The position numbers and the translations under genes are program-made. Positions 40,102 to 49,290 of a stretch of 64,000 nucleotides of DNA are shown here, one piece after another. Position 1 is the first letter of the stretch. Every line of letters begins with the position of its first letter. Source of the DNA: Photobacterium phosphoreum (GTDB lineage Bacteria; Pseudomonadota; Gammaproteobacteria; Enterobacterales; Vibrionaceae); NCBI RefSeq assembly GCF_002954725.1, contig NZ_MSCQ01000001.1, positions 593,857 through 657,856 of the forward strand, in the 5' to 3' direction. Under the pieces are notes generated by a model that saw only the letters and a program-made list of their open reading frames with translations, had not been told where the DNA came from and made no database searches.

Positions 40102-40506
40102 ATGAAAGAACAAGATATTTTTAAATGGCCAATTACCATTTATTATGAAGACACTGATGTCGGTGGAGTGGTATATCACGCCAATTACTTGAAATTTTTT
40201 GAGCGAGCACGAACAGAGTTACTGCGTTATATTGGTCTAAATCAGCAACAATTATTTGCTGATAATATGAGTTTTGTTGTACGTAGTATGAATGTTGATT
40301 TTATTCGCGGTGCCAAGCTCGATGATCAGCTCGTTGTTAACACGACTATTCAAAATGTACGTAATGCATCAATAGAATTTAATCAAGAACTGGTTAATGA
40401 CGATGATGTGGTTTTTTGCCGTGCAGTTGTAAAAATTGCCTGTATTAATCCAACCATTATGAAACCGATAGCGTTACCTACACAATTAAAGCCGGAGATA
40501 GATTAA
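40102..40506 (+). CDS. ybgC: Tol-Pal system-associated acyl-CoA thioesterase YbgC
   Basis: The roughly 134-residue hot-dog fold thioesterase has the catalytic motif YYEDTDVGGVVYHANYLKFF (residues 13-32, Asp in DTDVGG). Family members hydrolyse acyl-CoA or acyl-ACP near the membrane. The gene leads the tol-pal operon. The ATG at 40102 gives the family's usual N-terminus and length (E. coli 134). An earlier in-frame start at 40063 is not supported. Its TAA is followed immediately by the tolQ GTG. Confidence 0.94.
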   Translation: MKEQDIFKWPITIYYEDTDVGGVVYHANYLKFFERARTELLRYIGLNQQQLFADNMSFVVRSMNVDFIRGAKLDDQLVVNTTIQNVRNASIEFNQELVNDDDVVFCRAVVKIACINPTIMKPIALPTQLKPEID

Positions 40507-41193
40507 GTGAACTCAGAATTAACCATTTTAGACCTTTTTTTACAAGCAAGTTTGTTGGTAAAGCTGGTTATGCTTATTTTGCTTGGCATGTCGATTGCTT
40601 CGTGGGCAATGATCATTAAACGCTCACAAGTTTTAAAAAGTGCTGAACGCAATGCCGTTCAATTTGAAGATCGATTCTGGTCAGGTGTTGACCTTTCACA
40701 ACTGTATCAAGAAGTTCAACAACGTAAAGACGAATTGTCAGGTTCAGAACGTATTTTTTATTCAGGTTTTAAAGAGTTTGCACGCTTACATAGCAGCAAT
40801 GGTCGAGTGCCAGAAGCGGTAATGGAAGGTACAGGGCGTGCTATGCGAGTTTCATTATCAAAAGAAGTCGATGAACTAGAAACTAACTTACCGTTTCTTG
40901 CAACCGTTGGTTCAATCAGTCCTTATATCGGTCTTTTTGGTACGGTATGGGGCATCATGACTGCATTTATTGCATTAGGTGCTGTAAAACAAGCAACATT
41001 AGCCATGGTTGCACCAGGTATTGCAGAAGCATTAGTCGCAACGGCGATGGGTCTTTTTGCTGCGATCCCTGCGGTAATGTTTTATAACCGCCTTACCAAT
41101 AAAGTGACTAAACTTGAACATACTTACGCAACCTTTATGGAAGAGTTTTCAAGTATTTTACACCGTCAGGCATTTGCAGCGAATCAGGAGTAA
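40507..41193 (+). CDS. tolQ: Tol-Pal system proton channel subunit TolQ
   Basis: The 228-residue ExbB/TolQ/MotA family protein has three membrane helices: about 15-38, then 135-157 and 170-195 ([22 protein letters not shown] and [24 protein letters not shown]). With TolR it converts the proton motive force into work on TolA during outer-membrane constriction at division. The start is GTG, adjacent to the ybgC stop. Confidence 0.97.
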   Translation: MNSELTILDLFLQASLLVKLVMLILLGMSIASWAMIIKRSQVLKSAERNAVQFEDRFWSGVDLSQLYQEVQQRKDELSGSERIFYSGFKEFARLHSSNGRVPEAVMEGTGRAMRVSLSKEVDELETNLPFLATVGSISPYIGLFGTVWGIMTAFIALGAVKQATLAMVAPGIAEALVATAMGLFAAIPAVMFYNRLTNKVTKLEHTYATFMEEFSSILHRQAFAANQE

Positions 41194-41199
41194 TAAGCA

Positions 41200-41652
41200 A
41201 TGGCTTATCAACCGAAGAAACGCAAAATGACGGCTGAAATTAACGTCGTACCTTATATCGATGTGATGTTAGTTTTATTGATTATTTTTATGGTGACAGC
41301 ACCGTTTGTAAACCAAGGAGTAGATGTTGATTTACCTAAAACACAAACAGCTGAAACTGTCGCACAATTAAATAAAGAAAATGATACCCCACCGATCATT
41401 GTTGAAGTTGATAAAGATGGTAACTTAGGGGTAAGTATTGATAACGCCGATATGGTACACGGGTTGAGTCTTGATGAACTCATTGCTAGAGTCAAAGCTG
41501 AACTTGCTAGTGATCCAAAAACCTTAGTGATGGTTGGTGGAGATGGACGTACACCTTACGCGAATATTGTCGAAACCTTAGATGCACTGAGTCATGCTGG
41601 GGTAGGATCTGTTGGTTTGATGACCGATCCGTTAGATAAACCCGGAAATTGA
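41200..41652 (+). CDS. tolR: Tol-Pal system protein TolR
   Basis: The 150-residue ExbD/TolR protein has one membrane helix near residues 17-37 with the proton-channel Asp in VVPYIDVMLVLLIIFMVTAP. A periplasmic domain ends with GVGSVGLMTDP. The start is 6 bp after tolQ. Its TGA overlaps the ribosome-binding site of tolA (GAGG). Confidence 0.97.
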   Translation: MAYQPKKRKMTAEINVVPYIDVMLVLLIIFMVTAPFVNQGVDVDLPKTQTAETVAQLNKENDTPPIIVEVDKDGNLGVSIDNADMVHGLSLDELIARVKAELASDPKTLVMVGGDGRTPYANIVETLDALSHAGVGSVGLMTDPLDKPGN

Positions 41653-41655
41653 GGC

Positions 41656-42843
41656 ATGAAAAAGAGTAATTATTCGAAGTCTGTCGTTATATCGGTGTCC
41701 ATTCACGCGTTATTTATTATGTTGTTATTATGGGGGGCTGACTTTAGTTTTGATCACAAACAATCGGTAGGAAATACCATTCAAGCCACAATGGTTGATC
41801 CGGCGATGTTAAATCAACAAGCTCAACAAATTCGTCAACAACGCCAAGCAGCTAAAGATGCCGAACAAGCACGTCAAGATCGCCTTGAGCAACAAACAGC
41901 CGTACTTGAAAAACAACGCAAAGCAGAAGCTGAGCGGATACGGCAATTAAAAGAAGATAAGCTAACCGCGGAAAAAGCGACCCGCGAAGCCGAAAAGCAG
42001 CGTCAATTGCAGCAACAACAAGTAGCAGAAGCTAAAGCAAAAGCCGATGCTCAAGCAAAGGTAGACGCTAAAGCGAAGGCGGACGCTAAAGCCAAGGCAG
42101 AAGCTCAAGCGAAGGTTGATGCTCAAGTAAAGGCGGATGCTCAAGTAAAGGCGGATGCAAAAGCGAAAGCCGATGCTCAAGCGAAGGTTGATGCTCAAGC
42201 AAAGGCGGCTGCTAAAGCGAAAGCCGATGCTCAAGCGAAGGTTGATGCTCAAGTAAAGGCGGCTGCTAAAGCGAAAGCCGATGCTCAAGCAAAGGTTGAT
42301 GCTCAAGTAAAGGCGGCTGCCAAAGCGAAGGCAGACGCTAAAGCGAAGGTAGACGTTAAAGCGAAGGCAGACGCTAAAGCGAAGGCAGATGCCAAAGCGA
42401 AGGCAGACGCTAAAGCGAAGGCAGACGCTAAAGCGAAGGCAGACGCTAAAGCGAAGGCAGACGCTAAAGCGAAAGCCGATGCTCAAGCGAAACAAGATGC
42501 GGCATTAAATGATATGTTTTCGGGGTTAGAGGCTGAGAATGTTCAACGCGGTGGTGCTAAAGGTAAGCATATTGCTGATGAAGTTGCCCGCTATGGCACT
42601 ATCTATAAGCAAATGATTCAACAAAATTTATTGGTTGATCAAAGCCTAAAAGGTCAACAATGTAAGCTAACATTGCGTTTGTCTGCTAATGGTTTAGTAC
42701 TGAATGTTTCACAGTTAGCCGGAAATGACACCCTTTGTCGAGCTGCTAAATCAGCAGTATTACAAGTAAGTGAATTTCCGATGCCAGATAACCCTGATGT
42801 AGTTAAGCAATTACGTGTGATTAACTTAACCGTTAGTCCGTAG
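41656..42843 (+). CDS. tolA: Tol-Pal system protein TolA, with expanded Ala/Lys/Asp repeat domain
   Basis: The 395-residue protein has the TolA plan. A single N-terminal anchor ([20 protein letters not shown]) carries the SxxxH motif. A long helical domain II spans about residues 50-285. A globular C-terminal domain III runs from about 310 ([16 protein letters not shown], with a Cys pair). Domain II here ends in an almost pure repetition of Ala, Lys and Asp (see repeat entry), longer and more regular than the E. coli version. TolA spans the periplasm to contact Pal and TolB. Confidence 0.96.
   Translation: MKKSNYSKSVVISVSIHALFIMLLLWGADFSFDHKQSVGNTIQATMVDPAMLNQQAQQIRQQRQAAKDAEQARQDRLEQQTAVLEKQRKAEAERIRQLKEDKLTAEKATREAEKQRQLQQQQVAEAKAKADAQAKVDAKAKADAKAKAEAQAKVDAQVKADAQVKADAKAKADAQAKVDAQAKAAAKAKADAQAKVDAQVKAAAKAKADAQAKVDAQVKAAAKAKADAKAKVDVKAKADAKAKADAKAKADAKAKADAKAKADAKAKADAKAKADAQAKQDAALNDMFSGLEAENVQRGGAKGKHIADEVARYGTIYKQMIQQNLLVDQSLKGQQCKLTLRLSANGLVLNVSQLAGNDTLCRAAKSAVLQVSEFPMPDNPDVVKQLRVINLTVSP
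42035..42490 (+). repeat. Coding tandem repeat inside tolA
   Basis: About 450 bp consists of an 18-bp unit encoding AKAKAD or variants ([18 protein letters not shown]). The last 130 bp are near-identical copies of GCTAAAGCGAAGGCAGAC. Higher-order 54-bp repeats occur between about 42120 and 42310. All units are multiples of three, so copy-number change keeps the frame. Confidence 0.93.
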
Positions 42844-42925
42844 ATTATTCGTAGAGCTTGTAAATACTGACTTTATTTTTTGCCACAACAGCAGTTGTGG
42901 CTTTCGTAACTATAAGGAGCGATTG

Positions 42926-44248
42926 ATGAAACGTTGGATGATAGGTGTATTTTTTGCCTTACTAAGCGTTAGCCAATTTGCACATGCCGCACTTGATTTG
43001 GTCATCACTGATGGTGTTGATTCCGCCCGTCCAATTGGAATAGTACCTTTTGAGTGGCAAGGTCCAAATAAATTACCTACCGATATTTCAGCCGTTATTG
43101 CTTCTGACTTACAACGAAGCGGTAAATTTAGCCCAATCGCAAATAATAAGTTACCGCAACGTCCTTATAATGAAAGCCAAATTAATTACAGCGCATGGAC
43201 AAAATTAGGCGTAGATGCGCTAGTGACAGGCAGTATTACTCAAAATGCAGAGGGTAATTATGTTATTGATTATCAACTGGTTGATATAGTTAAAGGTAAA
43301 CTAAATAGTGACTCGCAAGGTACAGCAAGTGATTACTTACTGTTAAATAATCGTGCGGTAGTCAAACCTAATCGTATGCGTCAGTATGCGCATCGAATCT
43401 CAGATATGATTTATCAAAAACTGACTGGGGAACGTGGTGCATTTTTAACCCGTATCGCTTATGTGGATGATAATCAAGGAGCTGAGTTTCCGTATCAATT
43501 ACGTGTGGCCGATTATGACGGTTACAACGAACGTGTCGTTTTAAAGTCAAAACAACCGTTAATGTCACCAGCTTGGTCACCTGATGGCAGTAAGCTCGCT
43601 TATGTCAGTTTTGAAAATGGCAAAGCAGAAATTTTTGTGCTGAATATTTATAAAGGTACGCGTGAGCTTATTGCTAATTATCCGCGTCATAATGGTTCAC
43701 CACAATTTTCACCAGACGGCACAAAATTAGCAATGGTGTTATCTAAGACGGGCAGTTTACAGATCTATATTAAAGATCTGAAAACGAAACAGTTACGTCA
43801 AATAACGCATGGCCGTGCCAATAATACCGAAGAAGTTTGGACGCCTGATGGTAAATCAATGTATTTCACATCAGATCGTGGTGGTCGCCCACAAATTTAC
43901 CATCTTGATTTAGCCACAGGTGATACACAGCGTGTAACATGGCAAGGTAGTCAAAATATGGGGGCTCAAATTACCCCTGATGGCCGTTTCTTAGTGATGG
44001 TGAACCGTTCAGATAGTGGTTACAACATCGCCAAGCAAGATTTAAAAAGTGGTGCTGTTCAGATTTTAACAAAAGCACAGTTAGCTGAATCGCCAAGTAT
44101 TGCGCCTAACGGCAGTATGATTATTTATAGCTCAGCACAAAAGAATGGCTATGAATTGTCATTGGTATCTATTGATGGTCGATTCCAAGCGCGTTTACCA
44201 TCGACAAGTAAACGTGTACGAGCACCTGCTTGGGGTCCATTCCTATAA
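42926..44248 (+). CDS. tolB: Tol-Pal system protein TolB
   Basis: The roughly 440-residue periplasmic protein has a signal peptide ([21 protein letters not shown]). An N-terminal alpha/beta domain runs to about residue 170. A six-bladed beta-propeller has repeated [29 protein letters not shown] and [13 protein letters not shown] segments. It binds Pal and the TolA domain III. The ATG at 42926 follows AAGGAG by 9 bp. A TTG one codon upstream is discarded. Confidence 0.97.
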   Translation: MKRWMIGVFFALLSVSQFAHAALDLVITDGVDSARPIGIVPFEWQGPNKLPTDISAVIASDLQRSGKFSPIANNKLPQRPYNESQINYSAWTKLGVDALVTGSITQNAEGNYVIDYQLVDIVKGKLNSDSQGTASDYLLLNNRAVVKPNRMRQYAHRISDMIYQKLTGERGAFLTRIAYVDDNQGAEFPYQLRVADYDGYNERVVLKSKQPLMSPAWSPDGSKLAYVSFENGKAEIFVLNIYKGTRELIANYPRHNGSPQFSPDGTKLAMVLSKTGSLQIYIKDLKTKQLRQITHGRANNTEEVWTPDGKSMYFTSDRGGRPQIYHLDLATGDTQRVTWQGSQNMGAQITPDGRFLVMVNRSDSGYNIAKQDLKSGAVQILTKAQLAESPSIAPNGSMIIYSSAQKNGYELSLVSIDGRFQARLPSTSKRVRAPAWGPFL

Positions 44249-44314
44249 TAGGATTATAGAACAATAACATACTCAAATAATGGGTATTACTGAATGATAA
44301 AGGATGAAAAATAG

Positions 44315-44863
44315 ATGCAACTTAACCGAATTTTAAAAGGCTTAGCGATTGCGTTACCAATGATGACATTGGCTGCATGTAGTTCAACAGACAGTACTGG
44401 CAGTTCAGCTGGTTCTCAAAACCAGAATGGTGGTATTGGTGGCGGTGCTGGTCAAACAACTATATCTACACCTGTTGATCAAGGTGGTGCGATGACAGAG
44501 CAACAATTGCATGAACAACAAATGCAAAAGTTGCGTCAAGAACAACAAACTGTTTTCTTTAAATTTGATAATGCAGAAATCCAACCTGAATATCAAAAAA
44601 TGTTAGAAGCACACGCAGAATATTTACGAAATAACCCAAATGTAAAGGTTGTTGTTCAAGGCCATGCTGATGAACGTGGTACGCCTGAATATAATATTGC
44701 GTTAGGTGAGCGTCGTGCAACTGCCGTGTCTCAATACCTTCAGGCATTAGGTGTTCCCGCTAATCAAATGTCGATTGTAAGCTATGGCGAAGAAAAACCA
44801 TTATTGTTTGGACATACTGATGCTGATTACGCGAAAAATCGTCGTGCAGTGATCGTATACTAA
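44315..44863 (+). CDS. pal: Peptidoglycan-associated lipoprotein
   Basis: The 182-residue protein has a lipoprotein signal with LAAC lipobox (Cys near 22) and a Gly/Ser/Gln-rich linker. An OmpA-like peptidoglycan-binding domain follows: FFKFDNAEIQPEY, VQGHADERGTPEYNIALGERRA and VSYGEEKPLLFGHTDADYAKNRRAV. It anchors the outer membrane to the peptidoglycan and binds TolB. Confidence 0.98.
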   Translation: MQLNRILKGLAIALPMMTLAACSSTDSTGSSAGSQNQNGGIGGGAGQTTISTPVDQGGAMTEQQLHEQQMQKLRQEQQTVFFKFDNAEIQPEYQKMLEAHAEYLRNNPNVKVVVQGHADERGTPEYNIALGERRATAVSQYLQALGVPANQMSIVSYGEEKPLLFGHTDADYAKNRRAVIVY

Positions 44864-44878
44864 TTAAAACTTAGGTTA

Positions 44879-45616
44879 ATGATTATGAACAGTAACAAAA
44901 TAATGCGTCAATTTGCATTAGTGTTGCTGGTTGGTGCAGCGACTCAGGTGGTCGCTGAGCCTGCTTCAGCAGCTAATTTACAAACGTTAGAGCGTATGCT
45001 TGAAGCACAAGGGCAATCGCAATTACAGGTTCAACGTCAGTTAGATCAAATGTCGGCTGATATTGATAATATTCGTGGCAAAGTCGAACGTAATAGCTAC
45101 GATATTAAGCAAATGAAAGAGCGTCAGCGTCAGTTATATAATGATGTTGACCAACTTAGTCGCCAGCCAGTAAAAGCCGCGCCAGTCGCTAAAAAGGCAA
45201 TAGCAGCAGCATCAGAAGAAGCATATTCAAAAGATATGAGTGAAAATGATGCTTATCAAAATGCGGTAAATTTAATCTTGAAAAAGAAAGACTATCAAGG
45301 TGCAACTCAAGCCTTTGAGTCATTCTTAACCACTTACCCTAATTCTGTTTATAAACCTAATGCGAGTTATTGGTTAGGACAACTTCATTTTGCTCAAAAT
45401 GACTTAGCACAAGCAGCAAAGAATTTTGAGGTGGTTGCAAGTATTAAAGATTCTAGTAAGCGTGCTGATGCTTTATTAAAGCTTGGTATGATTGCAGAGC
45501 GAGGTACTGATACTGTTAAAGCGATGTCTTATTACACTACAGTAGTAAAAGGTTACCCTAACTCAACCAGTGCTAAGCAAGCACAGTCTGCATTAGCAAA
45601 TTTATCAAAGCACTAA
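44879..45616 (+). CDS. cpoB: Cell division coordinator CpoB (YbgF)
   Basis: The roughly 245-residue periplasmic protein has a signal peptide (cleavage after VVAEPASA or near it). A trimerising coiled coil covers about residues 35-90 (QLDQMSADIDNIRGKVERN). Three TPR-type repeats lie in the C-terminal half, including YKPNASYWLGQLHFAQNDLAQ. It links PBP1B activity with Tol action. The start could be the ATG at 44879 or the ATG at 44885; the AGGT ribosome-binding site fits either. Confidence 0.94.
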   Translation: MIMNSNKIMRQFALVLLVGAATQVVAEPASAANLQTLERMLEAQGQSQLQVQRQLDQMSADIDNIRGKVERNSYDIKQMKERQRQLYNDVDQLSRQPVKAAPVAKKAIAAASEEAYSKDMSENDAYQNAVNLILKKKDYQGATQAFESFLTTYPNSVYKPNASYWLGQLHFAQNDLAQAAKNFEVVASIKDSSKRADALLKLGMIAERGTDTVKAMSYYTTVVKGYPNSTSAKQAQSALANLSKH

Positions 45617-45637
45617 AACGATTGTTTTAAGCTATTT

Positions 45638-45665
45638 AAAACCTGCATTTATGTGGGTTTTTTTA
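45638..45665 (+). terminator. Terminator of the tol-pal operon
   Basis: AACCTGCAT pairs with ATGTGGGTT (with two G-U pairs) around a 2-base loop plus closing, followed by seven T. Confidence 0.75.
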
Positions 45666-45811
45666 TGTTTTCTATTTGACATTAGTGATGATTTTTCTCT
45701 TTTTATATTGTTAAAAATAGATTTATCAAAAATGTAAACTATCATGGAAATTATTGTTTTTTTTGGTATTATTCGATTCTGTGAAATGAGTAACTATTGT
45801 TACTCTTTATA

Positions 45812-46168
45812 ATGTTACTACTATGGATAGTTGGAGTTATTTTGTTAAGTAAAAAAAAAATATTATGTTACTCATTGATCTCAATTTCAGGTTGGCTATT
45901 TGCTGCTTATTTAATGTTTACACATTTAAGTAATGATCGTGATTTTATCAATGATAAGATTACAGAGAATGCTTACAACATTGTGTCTCAATCATTACAA
46001 GATACAAAGACAGATCCAGAAATTGTTGCACAAGTACAAGATTGGTTTGCAAAAGGGTGGACAGCTCAAACAGGATCTGTAACTACTATTTGTGATAATG
46101 ACCGTGATAAATTGAAGCAAATTCTGTCTGATTCAGCCATCGTAACAATCTGTCGCTTACGTATATAA
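45812..46168 (+). CDS. Unrecognised small membrane protein, paralogue A of the cassette
   Basis: I do not recognise this family. The roughly 118-residue product has two hydrophobic segments near the N-terminus (MLLLWIVGVILL and LISISGWLFAAYLMF) separated by a Lys-rich turn (SKKKI). The turn predicts the C-terminal domain to be periplasmic. This domain shares ITENAYNIVSQSL...GWTAQTGS with the next gene. Two Cys lie exactly 19 residues apart at its end. The ATG at 45812 is preferred; a TTG at 45797 would add five residues. Inserted between the tol-pal terminator and nadA, it is the first of three closely spaced genes. Confidence 0.65.
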   Translation: MLLLWIVGVILLSKKKILCYSLISISGWLFAAYLMFTHLSNDRDFINDKITENAYNIVSQSLQDTKTDPEIVAQVQDWFAKGWTAQTGSVTTICDNDRDKLKQILSDSAIVTICRLRI

Positions 46169-46184
46169 TTACCGAGGTTATTTT

Positions 46185-46505
46185 ATGAATAAATTAATGT
46201 CGGTATTCTTAGTGTTATTGGCTTTGTCTGGTTGGATTACTGGTGGCGTATTTATTTATGGCACTACAATGAACCATAATTACGCTACTAAAATGGCAGG
46301 GGCGAATGCGTTTAATATTATTGAGCAATCATTACATAATACGGATTCAGAAGCCGCGGTTTTAGCTAAAGTAATGTTATGGAAGCAAGAGGGCTGGACA
46401 GCACAAACGGGTTCAATTGCTACATTATGTCAAAGTGATCGTCAGCAACTTCGTCATTGGGTTACTGCAAAGAATATTTCTAAAATTTGTAAATTGGTTC
46501 AATAG
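46185..46505 (+). CDS. Unrecognised small membrane protein, paralogue B of the cassette
   Basis: The 106-residue product has one N-terminal membrane segment (LMSVFLVLLALSGWITGGVF). The following domain is clearly related to the preceding gene: NAFNIIEQSL matches NAYNIVSQSL, GWTAQTGS is identical, and the two C-terminal Cys are again 19 residues apart. The N-terminal Lys suggests N-in, C-out topology, so the Cys pair may form a disulfide in the periplasm. It starts 16 bp after paralogue A with a CGAGG ribosome-binding site. Function unknown. Confidence 0.7.
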   Translation: MNKLMSVFLVLLALSGWITGGVFIYGTTMNHNYATKMAGANAFNIIEQSLHNTDSEAAVLAKVMLWKQEGWTAQTGSIATLCQSDRQQLRHWVTAKNISKICKLVQ

Positions 46506-46514
46506 GTAAGATAA

Positions 46515-46892
46515 ATGGATCTCTTTATGATTGTTATGCTTATCTTTTTTTGTGTCATGACAGTTGTTTCTTATATCTATTTATTGATCTCTTTTGATGA
46601 AAAGGAGCAACAATTACATTTTGATGATAAAACAAAAACCCTATTTTGTGATGGTAAGAAAGTTATTTCAGTACGTGATGGTAGCGGTAACTATCGATTC
46701 ATAAAATACATTTTTCAGCATACGGATAGACCTATTTCAGTTGCTGATCTTGAAGCTAATGTTTTTTTTGGTCAAAATGTAAATATTGTTAAAGTGTTGA
46801 GTAATACACATTTACCCAAAGAGATTATTAATACGTTCTTTTCTGTTAGCAAAGATAGCCTGACCTTTAAAAATAAAGCCTTTCTCAAATGA
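46515..46892 (+). CDS. Membrane-anchored protein with winged-helix-like domain (third gene of the cassette)
   Basis: The 125-residue protein has a membrane segment at about residues 4-26. A soluble domain begins with a beta-hairpin (LHFDDKTKTLFCDGKKV) and continues with YRFIKYIFQHTDRPISVADLE. This order of strands and helices is like the OmpR/ToxR-type winged helix (dG...LLxYLxxHxGxxVSxxEL). The membrane segment is N-terminal, the reverse of ToxR. If the domain is cytoplasmic it could be a membrane-bound regulator. The fold call is by eye only. It starts 9 bp after paralogue B, in the same operon. Confidence 0.65.
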   Translation: MDLFMIVMLIFFCVMTVVSYIYLLISFDEKEQQLHFDDKTKTLFCDGKKVISVRDGSGNYRFIKYIFQHTDRPISVADLEANVFFGQNVNIVKVLSNTHLPKEIINTFFSVSKDSLTFKNKAFLK

Positions 46893-46903
46893 GAAAGGCT
46901 TTC
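46876..46903 (+). terminator. Hairpin overlapping the end of the cassette's last gene
   Basis: AAGCCTTTCTC pairs with GAGAAAGGCTT around AAAT. The stop codon lies within the stem-loop and only a short TTT follows, so termination may be imperfect. Confidence 0.65.
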
Positions 46904-47271
46904 GGCTTAAATTATAATTATATGCCGTAAGGGCTAGTTTAGATGAAAGTTATAGACATCCATCAATGTCTCACCTCTTCTACAGGTAGTTAAATCTTTG
47001 CTTCAAAAGCGATAACCTATTATTTGATATGTGACGTTTTAAAACTGTGATCAGCGTCAATAATATTTTTTCTGAGATGTTCTCAGAGGATTCTCAAAAT
47101 AAAAAAATATATTTTTATTTTTATATAGACCTTTTAGGTAATTAATATCGCTTTTTAGCGTTTATTTGTGAAGTTTTGTGCTGTTTGAATGTTGGTGGGT
47201 TAATGATGAAATTTAGAAATTCATGCGTATAATAACCAAACATGTAAGGAATGCTGACGAGCAAATGAATA
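46904..47271. other. Intergenic region upstream of nadA
   Basis: An AT-rich 370-bp stretch with a small CTGAG/CTCAG inverted repeat at about 47076-47090. No open frame of interest was seen. The nadA promoter should be here. Confidence 0.5.
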
Positions 47272-48333
47272 ATGAATATTGCATTTGATCCATCGGAAAT
47301 GATCTATCCATTTCCACCTAAGCCTGCCGTATTATCGGATAATGAAAAGCAGGTTTATATTACAAAAATCAAGCAACTGTTAAATAACAATAATGCGGTA
47401 CTGATTGCCCACTATTATACCGATCCGGAAATTCAGGCCCTAGCTGAAGCGACGGGGGGATTTGTTGGTGACTCACTTGAAATGGCCCGATTTGGTAATC
47501 AACACTCAGCAACAACGTTAATTGTTTGCGGGGTGCGATTTATGGGCGAATCTGCAAAAATATTAACCCCTGAAAAAACAGTGTTGATGCCAACATTAGA
47601 GGCTGAATGCTCGTTAGATCTTGGTTGTCCTGTTGATGCATTTACTGAGTTTTGTGATCAGCATCCTGATCATACTGTGGTGGTTTATGCGAATACATCC
47701 GCCGCTGTTAAAGCACGCGCTGATTGGGTGGTCACATCCAGTATCGCTTTAGAAATTATTGATCACCTTGACAGTGAAGGACATAAAATCATTTGGGGGC
47801 CAGATCGTCACCTAGGTGGTTATATTCAAAAACAAACTGGCGCAGAAATGTTGCTGTGGCAGGGCGAGTGTATTGTGCATGATGAGTTTTCAGCGCTGGC
47901 ACTAAAACAGATGAAAAATCTTTATCCAGATGCTGCTATTTTGGTACATCCAGAGTCGCCAGCAAGTGTGGTCGCATTAGCCGATGCTGTTGGTTCAACA
48001 AGCCAATTAATTAAAGCAGCATTAGCACTACCGCAACAAAAATTAATTGTGGCTACTGATAAAGGCATTTTCTTTAAGATGCAACAAATGGTACCAGACA
48101 AAGAATTAATTGAAGCGCCGACCGCAGGTGCTGGTGCAACATGTCGCAGTTGTGCACATTGTCCGTGGATGGCAATGAATGGTTTAAAAGCTATTTATAC
48201 AGCCTTAGCTGAAGGTGGCCAGCAACATGAAATTTTTGTTGATGAAGCGGTACGTGTGAAATCGCTCATTCCATTAAATCGAATGTTAAACTTTGCCGCT
48301 GAATTACAGTTAAAAGTCAAAGGTAATGCGTAA
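47272..48333 (+). CDS. nadA: Quinolinate synthase
   Basis: The 353-residue [4Fe-4S] enzyme shows the three conserved Cys: CGVRFMGES near residue 83, ECSLDLGCP near 112-120, and [15 protein letters not shown] near 291-305. [15 protein letters not shown] lies near the N-terminus. It condenses iminoaspartate with dihydroxyacetone phosphate to quinolinate in NAD synthesis. It is a single gene with a GACGAG ribosome-binding region. In E. coli nadA also lies just beyond the tol-pal cluster. Confidence 0.97.
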   Translation: MNIAFDPSEMIYPFPPKPAVLSDNEKQVYITKIKQLLNNNNAVLIAHYYTDPEIQALAEATGGFVGDSLEMARFGNQHSATTLIVCGVRFMGESAKILTPEKTVLMPTLEAECSLDLGCPVDAFTEFCDQHPDHTVVVYANTSAAVKARADWVVTSSIALEIIDHLDSEGHKIIWGPDRHLGGYIQKQTGAEMLLWQGECIVHDEFSALALKQMKNLYPDAAILVHPESPASVVALADAVGSTSQLIKAALALPQQKLIVATDKGIFFKMQQMVPDKELIEAPTAGAGATCRSCAHCPWMAMNGLKAIYTALAEGGQQHEIFVDEAVRVKSLIPLNRMLNFAAELQLKVKGNA

Positions 48334-48356
48334 GTAGTTACTTACTTAATAAAAAC

Positions 48357-48413
48357 GAAAAGGCGGGTTGATTTAAAACTAGTATTAGTTAAATGATCAA
48401 CTCGCCTTTTTTA
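48357..48413. terminator. Bidirectional terminator between nadA and the UPF0149 gene
   Basis: AAAAGGCGGGTTGAT pairs with GATCAACTCGCCTTTT (small bulge) across a 20-base loop, with T runs at both ends. Confidence 0.8.
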
Positions 48414-48433
48414 GTCGTGTTTTAGGTGGAATA

Positions 48434-49009
48434 TTACTGAGCTGCGACTAATTGTGCGCCGCGTTGTGTTAGACCACATAACATAACTGGAATGGCATTA
48501 AAGATTTCTTCAAATTGCGCTAGAGCATCGGCATTTTGTTCTTTTAACGCTTCTAATGCCGTTTCAGGATCAAATAATAAGCTAAAAGATAATAATACAC
48601 CGCCAAGTAACGCGTTATCTTCACTATCTGACGGCATAATTGTTTCCCAATCATCACTCGCTAATTGCCATCCTTGTAACATACCTTCGCAAAAGCTGCT
48701 GGTTGAGTCGGTAACAATTTGGCTGTTATCTAAAGCGCAGCCTTCAGGCCATTGCCAAGTACTTTCAAATAATGCAGCGCGGGCTTCATTCCAAATTTCA
48801 ATGATTGCTTTTGCATAAGTTTCTAAGTCATCATGACTAGCGAAAGGTGATGTTTCTTCGCCACCCCACATAAATGCTAACCATTCAGTCGGATCAATAA
48901 GGTGCGGTGCTGCTGCCATTGCAGTTACAAAGCCGCGAGTTTGTGATTCAGATAGCAATTGATCTGCTAGTTGAGAGTTTTGCAAAATAGTGCTTAGGTG
49001 TGAAGGCAT
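48434..49009 (-). CDS. UPF0149 family protein (YgfB/YecA type)
   Basis: The 191-residue all-helical acidic protein has the family pattern TRGFVTAMAAAPHLIDPTEWLAFMWGGEE and FCEGMLQGWQLASDDWE. This places it in the YgfB/YecA group. It lacks the C-terminal SEC-C metal motif that YecA has. Function is not established; YgfB in pseudomonads acts in gene regulation. It is monocistronic, convergent with nadA. Confidence 0.82.
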   Translation of the reverse strand: MPSHLSTILQNSQLADQLLSESQTRGFVTAMAAAPHLIDPTEWLAFMWGGEETSPFASHDDLETYAKAIIEIWNEARAALFESTWQWPEGCALDNSQIVTDSTSSFCEGMLQGWQLASDDWETIMPSDSEDNALLGGVLLSFSLLFDPETALEALKEQNADALAQFEEIFNAIPVMLCGLTQRGAQLVAAQ

Positions 49010-49290
49010 AAAACAATCTCAGGTTAAGTATGATTCAGTGTTCAGGTGCATTAACTATACATGCATAGCTGAACTTTAGACCACTATTGTAACAGCCTCT
49101 TGATAACAACCTAGTAATGGTCAAATATATTTGTCGTCTTGTGTTTTAAAAGGTGAACAAAATACCTTTGTAGAGATTAAATTACTTATTTTTGATTTTA
49201 ATTAAAACATCATGGCCTCACTAATAACATAATCTTCAATTGATTAGCAGATATATTCTTTAATAATGTAATTTTACTCAAGGTTAAGCA

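Noticed and set aside
41962..42495. 177-codon antisense frame with FSVCLRF-type repeats
   Set aside because: It is the reverse translation of the tolA tandem repeat. Long open antisense frames are expected from such DNA.
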